Assembly: GCA_001603335.1 (NCBI GenBank)
Contig: LUYR01000326.1
Coordinates: 1-7,620 of the forward strand
DNA length: 7,620 nt
Direction of reading: 5' to 3'
From: Rhodospirillales bacterium Alpha_05
GTDB taxonomy: Bacteria; Pseudomonadota; Alphaproteobacteria; Rhodospirillales; Rhodospirillaceae
Part shown: piece after piece, positions 1-6,358 of the stretch
Layout: each line of letters opens with the position of its first letter
Numbering within the stretch: the first letter of the stretch is position 1
The notes under the pieces: model-generated
Told to the model about the DNA's origin: nothing
Databases searched by the model: none
The model's input: only the letters and a program-made list of their open reading frames with translations
Program-made: the position numbers and the translations under genes

Positions 1-908
1 TAAAACGCCGGAGCCGGCGCGAGGCCGACGGCGTCGAACAGGTCGCGGAGCTTTTCCGTCGCCGCGGCGTCGGCGGTGCGGAGCGGCTTGGTGCAGACGT
101 CGCAATCGATGATGCCGCGCATCACCAGGGCCTTTTTCACCACCGGGATGAACGGGTCGCCGATGCCGTAAAGGTCCATCAGGCGGTCGACGATGCGCTG
201 GTGTTTGGCGATCGCGGTGAAGTCCTTGGCGTCGACGGCGGCGATCCAGGCGGCGAAGAGCTCCGGCGCGAGGTTGGAGAGCGCGCCGATGCAGCCGTTG
301 CCGCCCGAGAGGATGTTGTGGGCGAAGTTGTTGTCGAAGCCCGAGAAGATCTCGAACTCCGGCAGCTCCGCCTTCACCGTCTTGATCAGGTCGCAGGTGT
401 GGTTCATGTCGAACAGGGTGTCTTTGAGTCCGACGATGTTCTTGAACGTCGTCGCGAGCTTGAGGACGGTGGCGGGGGCGAGGGAGTAGCCGGTGCGGTC
501 GGGGAAGTTGTAGAGGTAGATCTTCCCCGCCGCCGCGCCGGCGATCCGGGCGTAGTAGTCGTAGATCGCCTCCTGGGTCAGGCGGACGTAGTAGGGGCTG
601 ATGATCATCGCCCCGCTCGCGCCCTTGTCGAAGGCGTGGTTGGCGAGTTCGATGCTTTCGTCCGGATCCATCCGGCTCGCCCCGGCGAAGACGCGGAAGC
701 TCTCGCTCGCATGGGGCGCCGCCATGTCGATGAACGCCTTCGAGGTGGTCATGTCCATGGCGAAGAATTCGCCGGTGCTGCCGAGCACCGCCATGCCGCT
801 TAACCCGCCCTTGATCAGGTGGGCGTAGAGGCGGTGGTTCTGCTCGGGGTCGGGCCGCCCCTTGGCGTCGAAGACCGAGACCACGGGGGTGATGAACTGA
901 CTTTTCAT
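1..908 (-). CDS. DHDPS/NAL-family class I aldolase, YagE-like (2-keto-3-deoxy sugar acid aldolase), stop codon at window edge
   Basis: I translated this frame by hand: 302 codons are visible, starting at ATG 908 with AGAAGG (916-921) seven bases upstream. Seen: GSTGEF (residues 43-47), SPYY (104-107, with Tyr107), YNFPDRTG with Tyr133 and Arg138, and the Schiff-base lysine Lys162 in NIVGLKD. These fall at or within one residue of the E. coli DapA active-site numbers (Thr44, Tyr107, Tyr133, Arg138, Lys161), so the (beta/alpha)8 catalytic site looks intact. YNFPD, the FSGFDNN region (about 209-215) and GALSNLAPEL resemble YagE/YjhH 2-keto-3-deoxy acid aldolases more than true DapA. Expected reaction: reversible cleavage of a 2-keto-3-deoxy acid to pyruvate and an aldehyde in the cytoplasm. 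The frame ends at base 3, and bases 1-2 are 'ta', so a preceding t or c gives TAA or TAG immediately; the family length (about 300) agrees, so the gene is probably complete but for one base. Exact substrate unknown; a dehydratase of the same family (KdgD-like) is the main alternative. It is the last gene seen, 25 bases after the SDR. Confidence 0.88.
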   Translation of the reverse strand, partial: MKSQFITPVVSVFDAKGRPDPEQNHRLYAHLIKGGLSGMAVLGSTGEFFAMDMTTSKAFIDMAAPHASESFRVFAGASRMDPDESIELANHAFDKGASGAMIISPYYVRLTQEAIYDYYARIAGAAAGKIYLYNFPDRTGYSLAPATVLKLATTFKNIVGLKDTLFDMNHTCDLIKTVKAELPEFEIFSGFDNNFAHNILSGGNGCIGALSNLAPELFAAWIAAVDAKDFTAIAKHQRIVDRLMDLYGIGDPFIPVVKKALVMRGIIDCDVCTKPLRTADAAATEKLRDLFDAVGLAPAPAF

Positions 909-933
909 GAGCTTGCCTTCTGCGGATGGGGAC

Positions 934-1686
934 TCAGTACGCGGTCAGGCCGCCGTCGACCGGCAGCGCCACGCCGTTGAGGAACGCCGCCTCGTCGGAG
1001 GCGAGGTAGAGCGCGGCGTTGGCCACGTCCCGGTCGGTGGCGAGGCGGCCGAGCGGCACTTCTCCCAGGCGTTCCGCCTTCTTCTGCGGGTCCTGGAACA
1101 GCACCTGGACGAGCGGCGTGTCCACCGTGCTCGGGTGGATCGAGTTGCAGCGGATGTTGTCCTTGGCGTAGCGCACGCCGACGGTCTTGGTCATCAGGCT
1201 GAGCGCGCCCTTGGTGATGGTGTAGGCCTCGGTGGTGTACTTGTGGCCGACCAGGCCGCAGATCGACGACATGTTGATGATCGACCCGCCGCCGCCCTCG
1301 CGCAACACCGGGATCGCGTGCTTGATGCCGAGGAACGGGCCTTTGACGTTGACGCCGAGCATGGTGTCGAAGTTCTCCGCCTTCATCTCCTCGATCGGCT
1401 CGCGGATGTTGATCCCGGCGTTGTTGACCAGCACGTCGAGCCTGCCGAAGCGCTCCACCGCCGCTTTGATCGCCGCGATCCAGCTCGCCTCGTCGGTGAC
1501 GTCGAGGCGCTGGAATGCCGCAGCGCCGCCCGCCGCTTCGATCGTCGCCACGGTGGCTTCGCCCGCCTCGGCGTTGACGTCGCAAATCAGCACCCGCGCG
1601 CCTTCTTCGGCGAAGCGACGGGCGATCGCCGCGCCCAGCCCTTGCGCCGCGCCCGTGATCAGGGCGCTCTTGTCCTTCAGTCGCAT
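934..1686 (-). CDS. SDR-family NAD(P)-dependent dehydrogenase (classical short-chain type)
   Basis: A 250-residue classical short-chain dehydrogenase. Seen: Rossmann motif TGAAQGLG (11-18), Asp36 at the end of the second beta strand (favours NAD(H) over NADP(H)), LDV at 61-63, NNAG (88-91), Asn113, and the catalytic Ser141, Tyr155 and Lys159 (YTITK). It ends with the usual PVDGG segment before the C-terminus. The full tetrad and normal length indicate an active enzyme that interconverts a secondary alcohol and a ketone in the cytoplasm. The sequence does not show the substrate; from context it may oxidise a sugar acid or reduce a keto intermediate. I chose ATG 1686 because GAGGAA (1694-1699) sits seven bases upstream. 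An in-frame TTG at 1701 would add five residues, but it overlaps that Shine-Dalgarno. It lies between garR (58-base gap with a hairpin) and the aldolase (25-base gap). It resembles cyclopentanol and glucose 1-dehydrogenase-type SDRs, and such family names are weak guides to function. Confidence 0.93.
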   Translation of the reverse strand: MRLKDKSALITGAAQGLGAAIARRFAEEGARVLICDVNAEAGEATVATIEAAGGAAAFQRLDVTDEASWIAAIKAAVERFGRLDVLVNNAGINIREPIEEMKAENFDTMLGVNVKGPFLGIKHAIPVLREGGGGSIINMSSICGLVGHKYTTEAYTITKGALSLMTKTVGVRYAKDNIRCNSIHPSTVDTPLVQVLFQDPQKKAERLGEVPLGRLATDRDVANAALYLASDEAAFLNGVALPVDGGLTAY

Positions 1687-1693
1687 TGCCGTG

Positions 1694-1699
1694 TTCCTC
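1694..1699 (-). promoter_or_regulatory. Shine-Dalgarno that decides the SDR start
   Basis: GAGGAA on the minus strand, seven bases before ATG 1686. The alternative TTG start at 1701 is partly inside this site, so the site supports the shorter 250-residue protein, which is also the normal length for the family. Confidence 0.75.
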
Positions 1700-1710
1700 A
1701 AGGTGAAGGC

Positions 1711-1730
1711 GAACCCCCGGAAGGGGGCTC
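1711..1730 (-). promoter_or_regulatory. Intergenic hairpin between garR and the SDR gene
   Basis: Inverted repeat whose transcript would form an 8-bp stem: five consecutive C-G pairs closed by a G-U, an A-U and a G-C pair, with the loop UUCC. It lies 14 bases after the garR stop and 24 bases before the SDR ATG. It is not followed by a T-run on the minus strand, so it does not look like a complete intrinsic terminator; an mRNA stabiliser, processing site or attenuator is more likely. The stem is clear and its function is inferred. Confidence 0.5.
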
Positions 1731-1744
1731 GCGGTTCGGGGCGC

Positions 1745-2626
1745 TCAAGCGCGCACTTCGGCCTGCGCCAGCTTTTCGTAATGGCGGACGATGGCGCTGT
1801 GGTCGGAGGTGGAGAGGCCTTCGAGGGTGAGGGCCTGCATCGTTTCCATCACGTTGGCGGTGAGGGGCACCGGCACGTGGAGGGCATGCGCGGTGTCGAG
1901 CGCGTTCTGCAGGTCCTTGACGTGCAGTTCGATGCGGAAGCCGGGCGCGAAGTTGCCCGCGAGCATCATCGGCACCTTGGCGTTCATCACCGTCGACCCG
2001 GCGAGGCCGCCCTTGATCGCGTTGAACACGGTCTCGGGCTTGACCCCGGCCTTGGTGGCGAGCACGAACGCCTCGGACACCGCGGCGATGTTGAGCGCGA
2101 CGATGATCTGGTTGGCGAGCTTGGTGACGTTGCCCGCGCCGATCTCGCCGGCGAGCACCACCGAGGAGCCCATCTTTTCGAGGATCGGCTTGACCGTCTC
2201 GAACGCCGCAGCGTCGCCGCCGACCATGATCGCGAGGGTGCCGTCGATCGCCTTGGGCTCGCCGCCCGAAACCGGCGCGTCGAGCATGGTCACGCCCCGG
2301 GCCTTGAGCGCGGCGCCGATCTCCTGCGACGCCGCCGGGGCGATCGAGCTCATGTCGACGACGATCGCGCCCGCCTTCGCGCCGTCGATTACCCCCGCCT
2401 TGCCGAGGATCGCCTCCTTCACGTGCGGCGAGTTGGGCAGCATGGTGATGATGACGTCGCTTTGCGCCGCGACGTCCTGGTTCGAGGTGCCCGCCTTCGC
2501 GCCTGCCGCGACCACGTCGTCGAGGGGGGCGAACTTGTCGTAGACGACGAGGTCGTAGCCCGCCTTGAGGAGGTTCTTCGCCATGGGCCGACCCATGATG
2601 CCGAGCCCGATGAAACCGATCTTCAT
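1745..2626 (-). CDS. garR: Tartronate semialdehyde reductase (2-hydroxy-3-oxopropionate reductase)
   Basis: A 293-residue beta-hydroxyacid dehydrogenase that matches E. coli GarR along its length, as recalled from memory. It reduces tartronate semialdehyde to D-glycerate with NAD(P)H, the step after aldolase cleavage in galactarate/glucarate breakdown or after glyoxylate carboligase. Seen: N-terminal Rossmann GFIGLGIMGRPM (4-15), ITMLPNSPHVKE (60-71), the substrate-binding segment DAPVSGGEPKAIDGT (116-130), and GNVTKLANQ (165-173) with catalytic Lys169, followed by the long all-helical dimerisation domain. Start ATG 2626 has TAGGAG (2634-2639) seven bases upstream, in the 15-base gap after the transketolase C-subunit stop, so translation of the two is probably linked. 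YihU-type sulfolactaldehyde reductases belong to the same superfamily but lack the SGGEPKA segment, so the GarR call is favoured. No glyoxylate carboligase or hydroxypyruvate isomerase is visible nearby, which points to the aldolase as the tartronate semialdehyde source. Confidence 0.94.
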   Translation of the reverse strand: MKIGFIGLGIMGRPMAKNLLKAGYDLVVYDKFAPLDDVVAAGAKAGTSNQDVAAQSDVIITMLPNSPHVKEAILGKAGVIDGAKAGAIVVDMSSIAPAASQEIGAALKARGVTMLDAPVSGGEPKAIDGTLAIMVGGDAAAFETVKPILEKMGSSVVLAGEIGAGNVTKLANQIIVALNIAAVSEAFVLATKAGVKPETVFNAIKGGLAGSTVMNAKVPMMLAGNFAPGFRIELHVKDLQNALDTAHALHVPVPLTANVMETMQALTLEGLSTSDHSAIVRHYEKLAQAEVRA

Positions 2627-2641
2627 AGTCCGTCTCCTAAA

Positions 2642-3580
2642 TCACTTAACCTTGAGGGCGGTCTTGACGGCCGCGGCGATGTGGCGTTCGGTCAGGCCGA
2701 AGGTTTCGAGCAGTTCGGCGTAGCTGTGCGCCGAGGTGCCGAATTCGTCCTCGATGCCGACGCGCACGAACGGCAGGTCGACCTCGCCGATGAGCTGCTC
2801 GGCGATGGCGCTGCCGAGGCCGCCGAGCTTGGTGGCTTCTTCGGCGGTGACGATCGCCTTCTTGCCCGCGATGTACGTGAGGATCTCGCTCTTCTCGAGC
2901 GGCTTCAGGGTGCTGACGTTGATCACCTCGGCGGAGATCCCCTCGGCCTTCAGCAGCTCGGCGGCTTCCGCCGACTTCCACACCATCGAGCCGGTGGCGA
3001 AGATCACCACGTCGTCGCCCGCGACGATGCGCGACATCTTGCCGATCCGGTATTCGCCCGCTTCCGGGGTGTAGACCGGCAGGTCGTTGCGATTGATGCG
3101 GATGTAGACCGGGCCCTGGTGCGCCACCATCGCCCGCATCATCTTGCGGGTTTCCACCGCGTCGCAGGGATTGAGCACCACCATGTTGGGGATCATCCGC
3201 ATCACGTTCGCGTCTTCGATCGACTGGTGGGTCTTGCCGTCGCCGAAGTCGGAGAAACCGCAGCTCGAGCCGCAGATTTTGACGTTGGCGCCGGGGATCG
3301 CGATGCCGCAGCGGATCTGGTCGTAGGCGCGGCCGAAGGCGAACACCGCGAAGGTGCTGTAGAACGGGATCTTGCCCGCGAGGGCGAGGCCCGCTGCGGT
3401 CGAGGCCATGCTCTGCTCGGCGATGCCCATCTCGAAGTAGCGCTCGGGGTAGACGTCCTTGAATAGGCACGACATCGTCGATTTGCCCAAGTCGGCCTCA
3501 AGCACGACGATGTTGGCGTCGGACTGCCCCAGTTCCACCAGGGATTCGCCATAGGCCGTCCGCAAGCTTTTCTTTTCCAT
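2642..3580 (-). CDS. Transketolase C-terminal subunit (pyrimidine-binding and C-terminal domains)
   Basis: A 312-residue half-transketolase. Residues 1 to about 170 form the ThDP pyrimidine-binding domain, with the FEMGIAEQ segment holding the conserved glutamate (Glu55) that activates the thiamine aminopyrimidine. Roughly residues 185-305 form the transketolase C-terminal domain. It needs the partner encoded just upstream to build the active site, which lies at the interface of the two subunits. Expected reaction: transfer of a two-carbon ketol unit from a ketose phosphate (or similar donor) to an aldehyde, in the cytoplasm. ATG 3580 shares its first base with the last base of the partner's TGA (TGATG, 3578-3582), and AAGGAG (3589-3594) lies eight bases upstream inside the partner gene. 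The open frame continues upstream to 3967, but that part is antiphase inside the partner and is not coding. A DXS-like or dehydrogenase E1 role is less likely given the split architecture. The donor and acceptor cannot be read from sequence. Confidence 0.93.
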   Translation of the reverse strand: MEKKSLRTAYGESLVELGQSDANIVVLEADLGKSTMSCLFKDVYPERYFEMGIAEQSMASTAAGLALAGKIPFYSTFAVFAFGRAYDQIRCGIAIPGANVKICGSSCGFSDFGDGKTHQSIEDANVMRMIPNMVVLNPCDAVETRKMMRAMVAHQGPVYIRINRNDLPVYTPEAGEYRIGKMSRIVAGDDVVIFATGSMVWKSAEAAELLKAEGISAEVINVSTLKPLEKSEILTYIAGKKAIVTAEEATKLGGLGSAIAEQLIGEVDLPFVRVGIEDEFGTSAHSYAELLETFGLTERHIAAAVKTALKVK

Positions 3581-3582
3581 CA
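3578..3582 (-). promoter_or_regulatory. TGATG stop-start overlap of the two transketolase subunits
   Basis: The TGA stop of the N-terminal subunit and the ATG of the C-terminal subunit share one base. With a good Shine-Dalgarno inside the upstream gene, this arrangement favours translational coupling and matched subunit amounts. Confidence 0.8.
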
Positions 3583-4437
3583 GATCATCTCCTTCTCGGC
3601 TTCGAGGGCGGCTTTCTGCGCCTCGAGTTCGGCCATCGCCTGCGCGTACTTGGCTTCGTCGAAGGTACCGTTGTGGTAGGCCGGGGTATTTTCGGCGAAG
3701 GAGACGCCCTTGCCCTTGACGGTGTCGAGGATCACCAGCGTCGGTTTGCCCTTCACCGCCTTGGCCTGGTCGACGGCGGCGAGGATATGGCCGATGTCGT
3801 GGCCGTCGATCGAGATCACCTCCCAGCCGAACGCCTTCCATTTCTGGTCGAGGGCGGGGATGGCGAAGACGTCGGCGGTGCGGCCGGTCGCCTGGATCTT
3901 GTTCCAGTCGAGGAAGGCGGTGAGGTTGTCGAGCTTGAAGTTGACGGCCGCCATCGCGGCTTCCCAAAGCTGGCCCTCGGACTGCTCGCCGTCGCCCATC
4001 ACCACGTAGACGCGGCTCGCGCTTTTATCGAGGCGCAGCGCCAGCGCCATGCCGACGCCGAGGGAAAGCCCCTGGCCGAGCGAGCCGGTGACCGCCTCGA
4101 TGCCGGGCACGGTGAGGTCCGGGTGGCCCTGCAACAGGCCGTGCAGGCTCTTCACCTTCTGCAGTTCCTCGCGGGGGAAGAAGCCGAGTTCGCAGAGTGC
4201 CGCGTACTGGATCAGCGCGGCGTGGCCCTTCGACAGCAGGAAGCGATCGCGCTCCGGGTTCTTCGGATTCTTGCGGTCCACGCGCATCGCGTGGAAGTAG
4301 AGCACCGCCATGGTCTCGGCGAGCGAGGCGGACCCGCCCCAGTGCCCGGCCTTGCCGACCCCGATCATCTCCAGCACGTCGCAACGCAGCTGCACTGCCG
4401 TCGCCTGGAGTTGTTTGATCAATGCTTGGTTTTCCAC
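3580..4437 (-). CDS. Transketolase N-terminal subunit (ThDP diphosphate-binding)
   Basis: A 285-residue N-terminal half of a split transketolase. Seen: His32 in AGHWGGS, SKGHAA (69-74), GHPD (104-107), TGSLGQGLS (117-125), and the ThDP/Mg2+ motif running from GDGE (148-151) to Asn179 in DWNKIQ, the normal spacing for this motif. These residues bind cofactor and substrate phosphate or hydroxyl groups in the transketolase family. The C-terminus is a Glu/Ala/Lys-rich helix (about 265-285), whose codons also carry the Shine-Dalgarno of the next subunit. The start is GTG at 4437, not ATG: AAGGAG (4444-4449) lies six bases upstream, and the next in-frame methionine (residue 24) would remove the first helix. 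It follows dctM after 57 bases and overlaps the C-terminal subunit by one base, so equal amounts of the two halves are likely. Split transketolases often serve dedicated catabolic routes (apulose-4-phosphate and sulfoquinovose transketolases are known examples); the substrate here is unknown. Confidence 0.93.
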   Translation of the reverse strand: MENQALIKQLQATAVQLRCDVLEMIGVGKAGHWGGSASLAETMAVLYFHAMRVDRKNPKNPERDRFLLSKGHAALIQYAALCELGFFPREELQKVKSLHGLLQGHPDLTVPGIEAVTGSLGQGLSLGVGMALALRLDKSASRVYVVMGDGEQSEGQLWEAAMAAVNFKLDNLTAFLDWNKIQATGRTADVFAIPALDQKWKAFGWEVISIDGHDIGHILAAVDQAKAVKGKPTLVILDTVKGKGVSFAENTPAYHNGTFDEAKYAQAMAELEAQKAALEAEKEMI

Positions 4438-4443
4438 CTGTTT

Positions 4444-4449
4444 CTCCTT
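4444..4449 (-). promoter_or_regulatory. Shine-Dalgarno fixing the GTG start of the transketolase N subunit
   Basis: AAGGAG on the minus strand, six bases before GTG 4437. No in-frame ATG lies near this site, so it supports a GTG start. Confidence 0.75.
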
Positions 4450-4460
4450 TCCAAAGCGGC

Positions 4461-4474
4461 GTGGCTCGCGCCAC
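4461..4474 (-). promoter_or_regulatory. Short hairpin between dctM and the transketolase N gene
   Basis: A 5-bp perfect stem (GTGGC/GCCAC) with a 4-base loop in the 57-base gap after the dctM stop, upstream of the transketolase Shine-Dalgarno. It has no T-run. It is short and could be chance in GC-rich DNA, but it marks the boundary between the transport and enzyme genes. Confidence 0.25.
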
Positions 4475-4494
4475 CAACCGCGCGGCGGACGGTC

Positions 4495-5778
4495 TCAGTG
4501 CACGAAGCCCAACATCCTCGGAATCACCAGAACCAGCTCCGGGATGTACGTAATCAGCATCAGCGCGAACAATTCCGCGCAGATGAACGGCATCACCGCC
4601 TTCGAGATCTTCTCGATGCTGATCCCCGCGATCGGCGAGGCCGCGAACAGGCAGACCCCGACCGGCGGCGTGATCAGGCCGATGTTGAGGTTGACCAGCA
4701 TCACCAGGGCGAAGTGCAGCGGCTGGATGCCGAGCTGGATCGCGATCGGCAGAAGGATCGGCGCGAGCAGGATCACGCTCGCGGCGGTCTCCATGATCAT
4801 CCCCATGAACAGCAGGAGGATGTTGACCAGCAGCAGGTAGACGTACTTGTTGTCGGTGATCTGGAGAATGAAGTTGGCGGCGGTGTGCGGCAGGTGTTCG
4901 AGCGCCATCACCTGGCTGAACAGCCCCGCCATCGCGATGATCAGGAGGATCACCGAGGACGACACCGCCGAGCGCGCGAAGCATTCGATGATGTCTTTGA
5001 CGGTGAGGGTGCGGAGCAGGAAAACCCCGGCGACGATCGCGTAGAAGCAGGCGATTGCGGCGGCTTCGGTCGGGGTGAAGTCGCCCGAGAAGATGCCGCC
5101 GACGAGAATCACCGGGCACATCAGCGCGATCAGCGACTTGCGCACCGTCACCACGGCGTCGGAGAACGGGATCGCCTCGGTGCGGCGGGGATGGTTGTAC
5201 TTGAGCGCGAAGTAGTAGCTCATGACCATCAGCACCAGGCCGACCGCGAGGCCGGGGACGAAGCCCGCGGCGAACAGCGCGCCGACGGATTCGCCGGTGG
5301 TCATCGCGTAGACCACCATGATGATGCTGGGCGGAATGATCGGACCGATGACCGAGCCCGCGACGGTGATCGCGGCGGCGTAGTCGGTCTTGTAGCCTTC
5401 CTTCTGCATCGCCGGGATCAGCACCGAGCCGAGCGCCGCGACGTCGGCGACGCCCGCGCCGGTGATGCCGGCGAAGAAGATGCTGCACACCACCGTGACG
5501 TGGGCCATCGCCCCCGGAATCCGGCCGACCAGCAGCTTGGCGAAGTTCACCAGGGAATCGGTGATGCGCGAGCGATTCATCAAATCGCCGGCGAGGATGA
5601 AGAACGGGATCGCCAGCAGCACGAAGTTGTCGCAGCCGCTGTAGAGTTTCTGCCCGATCATGTCGAGCGGGATGTTGCCGACGAAGAGGAAGTAGTACAG
5701 CGCCGACGCGCCGATCACGAATGCGATCGGAATGCCGATCGACATCGAGCCGATGAAGACGAATACGAGCGCACCCAT
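4495..5778 (-). CDS. dctM: TRAP transporter large permease subunit, DctM family
   Basis: A 427-residue, very hydrophobic inner-membrane protein, the usual DctM size, probably with about 12 membrane segments. It is the sodium- or proton-driven transport subunit of a TRAP system and works with DctQ and the periplasmic DctP. Seen: FFAGITGAGVADVAALGS (101-118), a DctM hallmark re-entrant region; GPIIPPSI (145-152); and NLNIGLITPPVG (363-374), the matching element of the second repeat. ATG 5778 shares a base with the dctQ TGA, and AGGAGG (5786-5791) lies seven bases upstream, which fixes the start; the open frame extends to 5904 only as antiphase sequence inside dctQ. There is no sign of truncation, and the subunit is separate from DctQ, not fused as in some TRAP systems. 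The substrate is not readable from this subunit; the enzymes next to it suggest a sugar acid or other hydroxylated carboxylate. Confidence 0.96.
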   Translation of the reverse strand: MGALVFVFIGSMSIGIPIAFVIGASALYYFLFVGNIPLDMIGQKLYSGCDNFVLLAIPFFILAGDLMNRSRITDSLVNFAKLLVGRIPGAMAHVTVVCSIFFAGITGAGVADVAALGSVLIPAMQKEGYKTDYAAAITVAGSVIGPIIPPSIIMVVYAMTTGESVGALFAAGFVPGLAVGLVLMVMSYYFALKYNHPRRTEAIPFSDAVVTVRKSLIALMCPVILVGGIFSGDFTPTEAAAIACFYAIVAGVFLLRTLTVKDIIECFARSAVSSSVILLIIAMAGLFSQVMALEHLPHTAANFILQITDNKYVYLLLVNILLLFMGMIMETAASVILLAPILLPIAIQLGIQPLHFALVMLVNLNIGLITPPVGVCLFAASPIAGISIEKISKAVMPFICAELFALMLITYIPELVLVIPRMLGFVH

Positions 5779-5780
5779 CA
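5776..5780 (-). promoter_or_regulatory. TGATG stop-start overlap of dctQ and dctM
   Basis: The dctQ stop TGA and the dctM start ATG share one base, with AGGAGG seven bases before the ATG. This suggests coupled translation of the two TRAP membrane subunits, which form a complex. Confidence 0.8.
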
Positions 5781-6287
5781 CCCTTCCTCCTGGGCTCCGA
5801 TCAGGACGGACCCGATCGTTTTTCCGGTGGGGATGGAGAACAGCCCGTAGAGCAGATGCACGCACATCATCGCCATGCCGAGCGGCAGCGAGAGCTTCAC
5901 CCACATCATCGAGACCGGCACGATGTCGCCGATCATCCCCTCGGCGCTCAGCGCGGCCTTGAGGCTGTAGCGGGTGGCGAACATCAGCGTGGCGAGAACC
6001 ACGAGGTAGGCGAGCATCACGCAGAACTTGCCGACCGCGAGCGGCATCGCCTGCAGGACCATGTTGACGCCGACGTGCTGCTTGCGCTTGAGCGCGGCGC
6101 TCGCGCCGATGAAGCAGATGCTCACCAGACCCCAGCGGGAAAGCTCTTCCGAAAGTGCGAAATTGTGGCCGGTGATGCGGAGAACCACGCCGCTCATCAC
6201 CAGGCAGAACACCGCCGCGAGAATCAGCGACGACAGTACCAGCGCGAATTTGTCCAAGGCATTGCTGAGTTTTTCAAGCATTTGCAT
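5778..6287 (-). CDS. dctQ: TRAP transporter small permease subunit, DctQ family
   Basis: A 169-residue inner-membrane protein with four predicted membrane helices at about residues 14-38, 46-65, 86-106 and 128-150, the DctQ topology. The segment around residues 45-60, where SEELSRWGLVSICFIGAS begins the second helix (acidic-polar start, Arg and Trp at the membrane edge), followed by a basic KRKQHV turn, is typical of the family. The protein supports DctM and helps form the docking platform for the periplasmic binding protein. ATG 6287 has AGGGGG (6293-6298) five bases upstream; an in-frame ATG two codons later (6281) is a possible but less well spaced alternative. It follows dctP after 71 bases containing a strong hairpin and overlaps dctM by one base. 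DctQ sequences diverge quickly, so the family call rests on topology, size and position between dctP and dctM. Confidence 0.93.
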   Translation of the reverse strand: MQMLEKLSNALDKFALVLSSLILAAVFCLVMSGVVLRITGHNFALSEELSRWGLVSICFIGASAALKRKQHVGVNMVLQAMPLAVGKFCVMLAYLVVLATLMFATRYSLKAALSAEGMIGDIVPVSMMWVKLSLPLGMAMMCVHLLYGLFSIPTGKTIGSVLIGAQEEG

Positions 6288-6312
6288 GGAAGCCCCCTAA
6301 GCTTTTCTGACG

Positions 6313-6339
6313 ACCCCTCCGGGTTTGGCCCGGAGGGGT
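6313..6339 (-). promoter_or_regulatory. Strong hairpin between dctP and dctQ
   Basis: A perfect 11-bp inverted repeat (arms 6313-6323 and 6329-6339, 5-base loop), almost all G-C, within the 71-base gap between the dctP stop and the dctQ start. On the minus strand it is followed by CGTCAG and then a short A-run, not a T-run, so it is not a standard intrinsic terminator. In TRAP operons the binding protein is needed in excess over the membrane subunits. A hairpin here could protect the dctP 3' end or reduce read-through. The structure is seen; the role is inferred. Confidence 0.65.
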
Positions 6340-6358
6340 TTGCGATGTGGGCAAATGC

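Noticed and set aside
1687..1701. TTG start giving the SDR five extra residues
   Set aside because: The TTG is partly within the Shine-Dalgarno that serves ATG 1686, and the shorter protein matches the family N-terminus.
1232..3466. A 744-codon open frame on the plus strand
   Set aside because: It lies antisense to the SDR, garR and the transketolase C gene. Its product is rich in His, Arg, Asp, Val and Gly with no recognisable domain, as expected when high-GC codons are read on the opposite strand.
3581..3967. N-terminal extension of the transketolase C subunit
   Set aside because: The frame is open here but lies inside the N-subunit gene in another frame, reads as Arg/Gly-rich sequence, and ATG 3580 has a strong Shine-Dalgarno.
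1745..4437. A sulfoquinovose (sulfo-transketolase) operon
   Set aside because: A split transketolase and a beta-hydroxyacid dehydrogenase fit loosely, but the reductase matches GarR with SGGEPKA rather than the YihU type, and no sulfo-sugar enzymes are present.
3673..5850. A 725-codon open frame on the plus strand
   Set aside because: Antisense to the transketolase N gene and dctM, with low-complexity charged sequence and no motif. The minus-strand genes have clear family motifs and ribosome sites.
5779..5904. N-terminal extension of DctM
   Set aside because: It overlaps dctQ out of phase and lacks hydrophobic character; ATG 5778 has AGGAGG seven bases upstream and gives the normal DctM length.
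6313..6339. The dctP/dctQ stem as a standard intrinsic terminator
   Set aside because: No T-run follows the stem on the minus strand, and dctQM clearly belongs with dctP.
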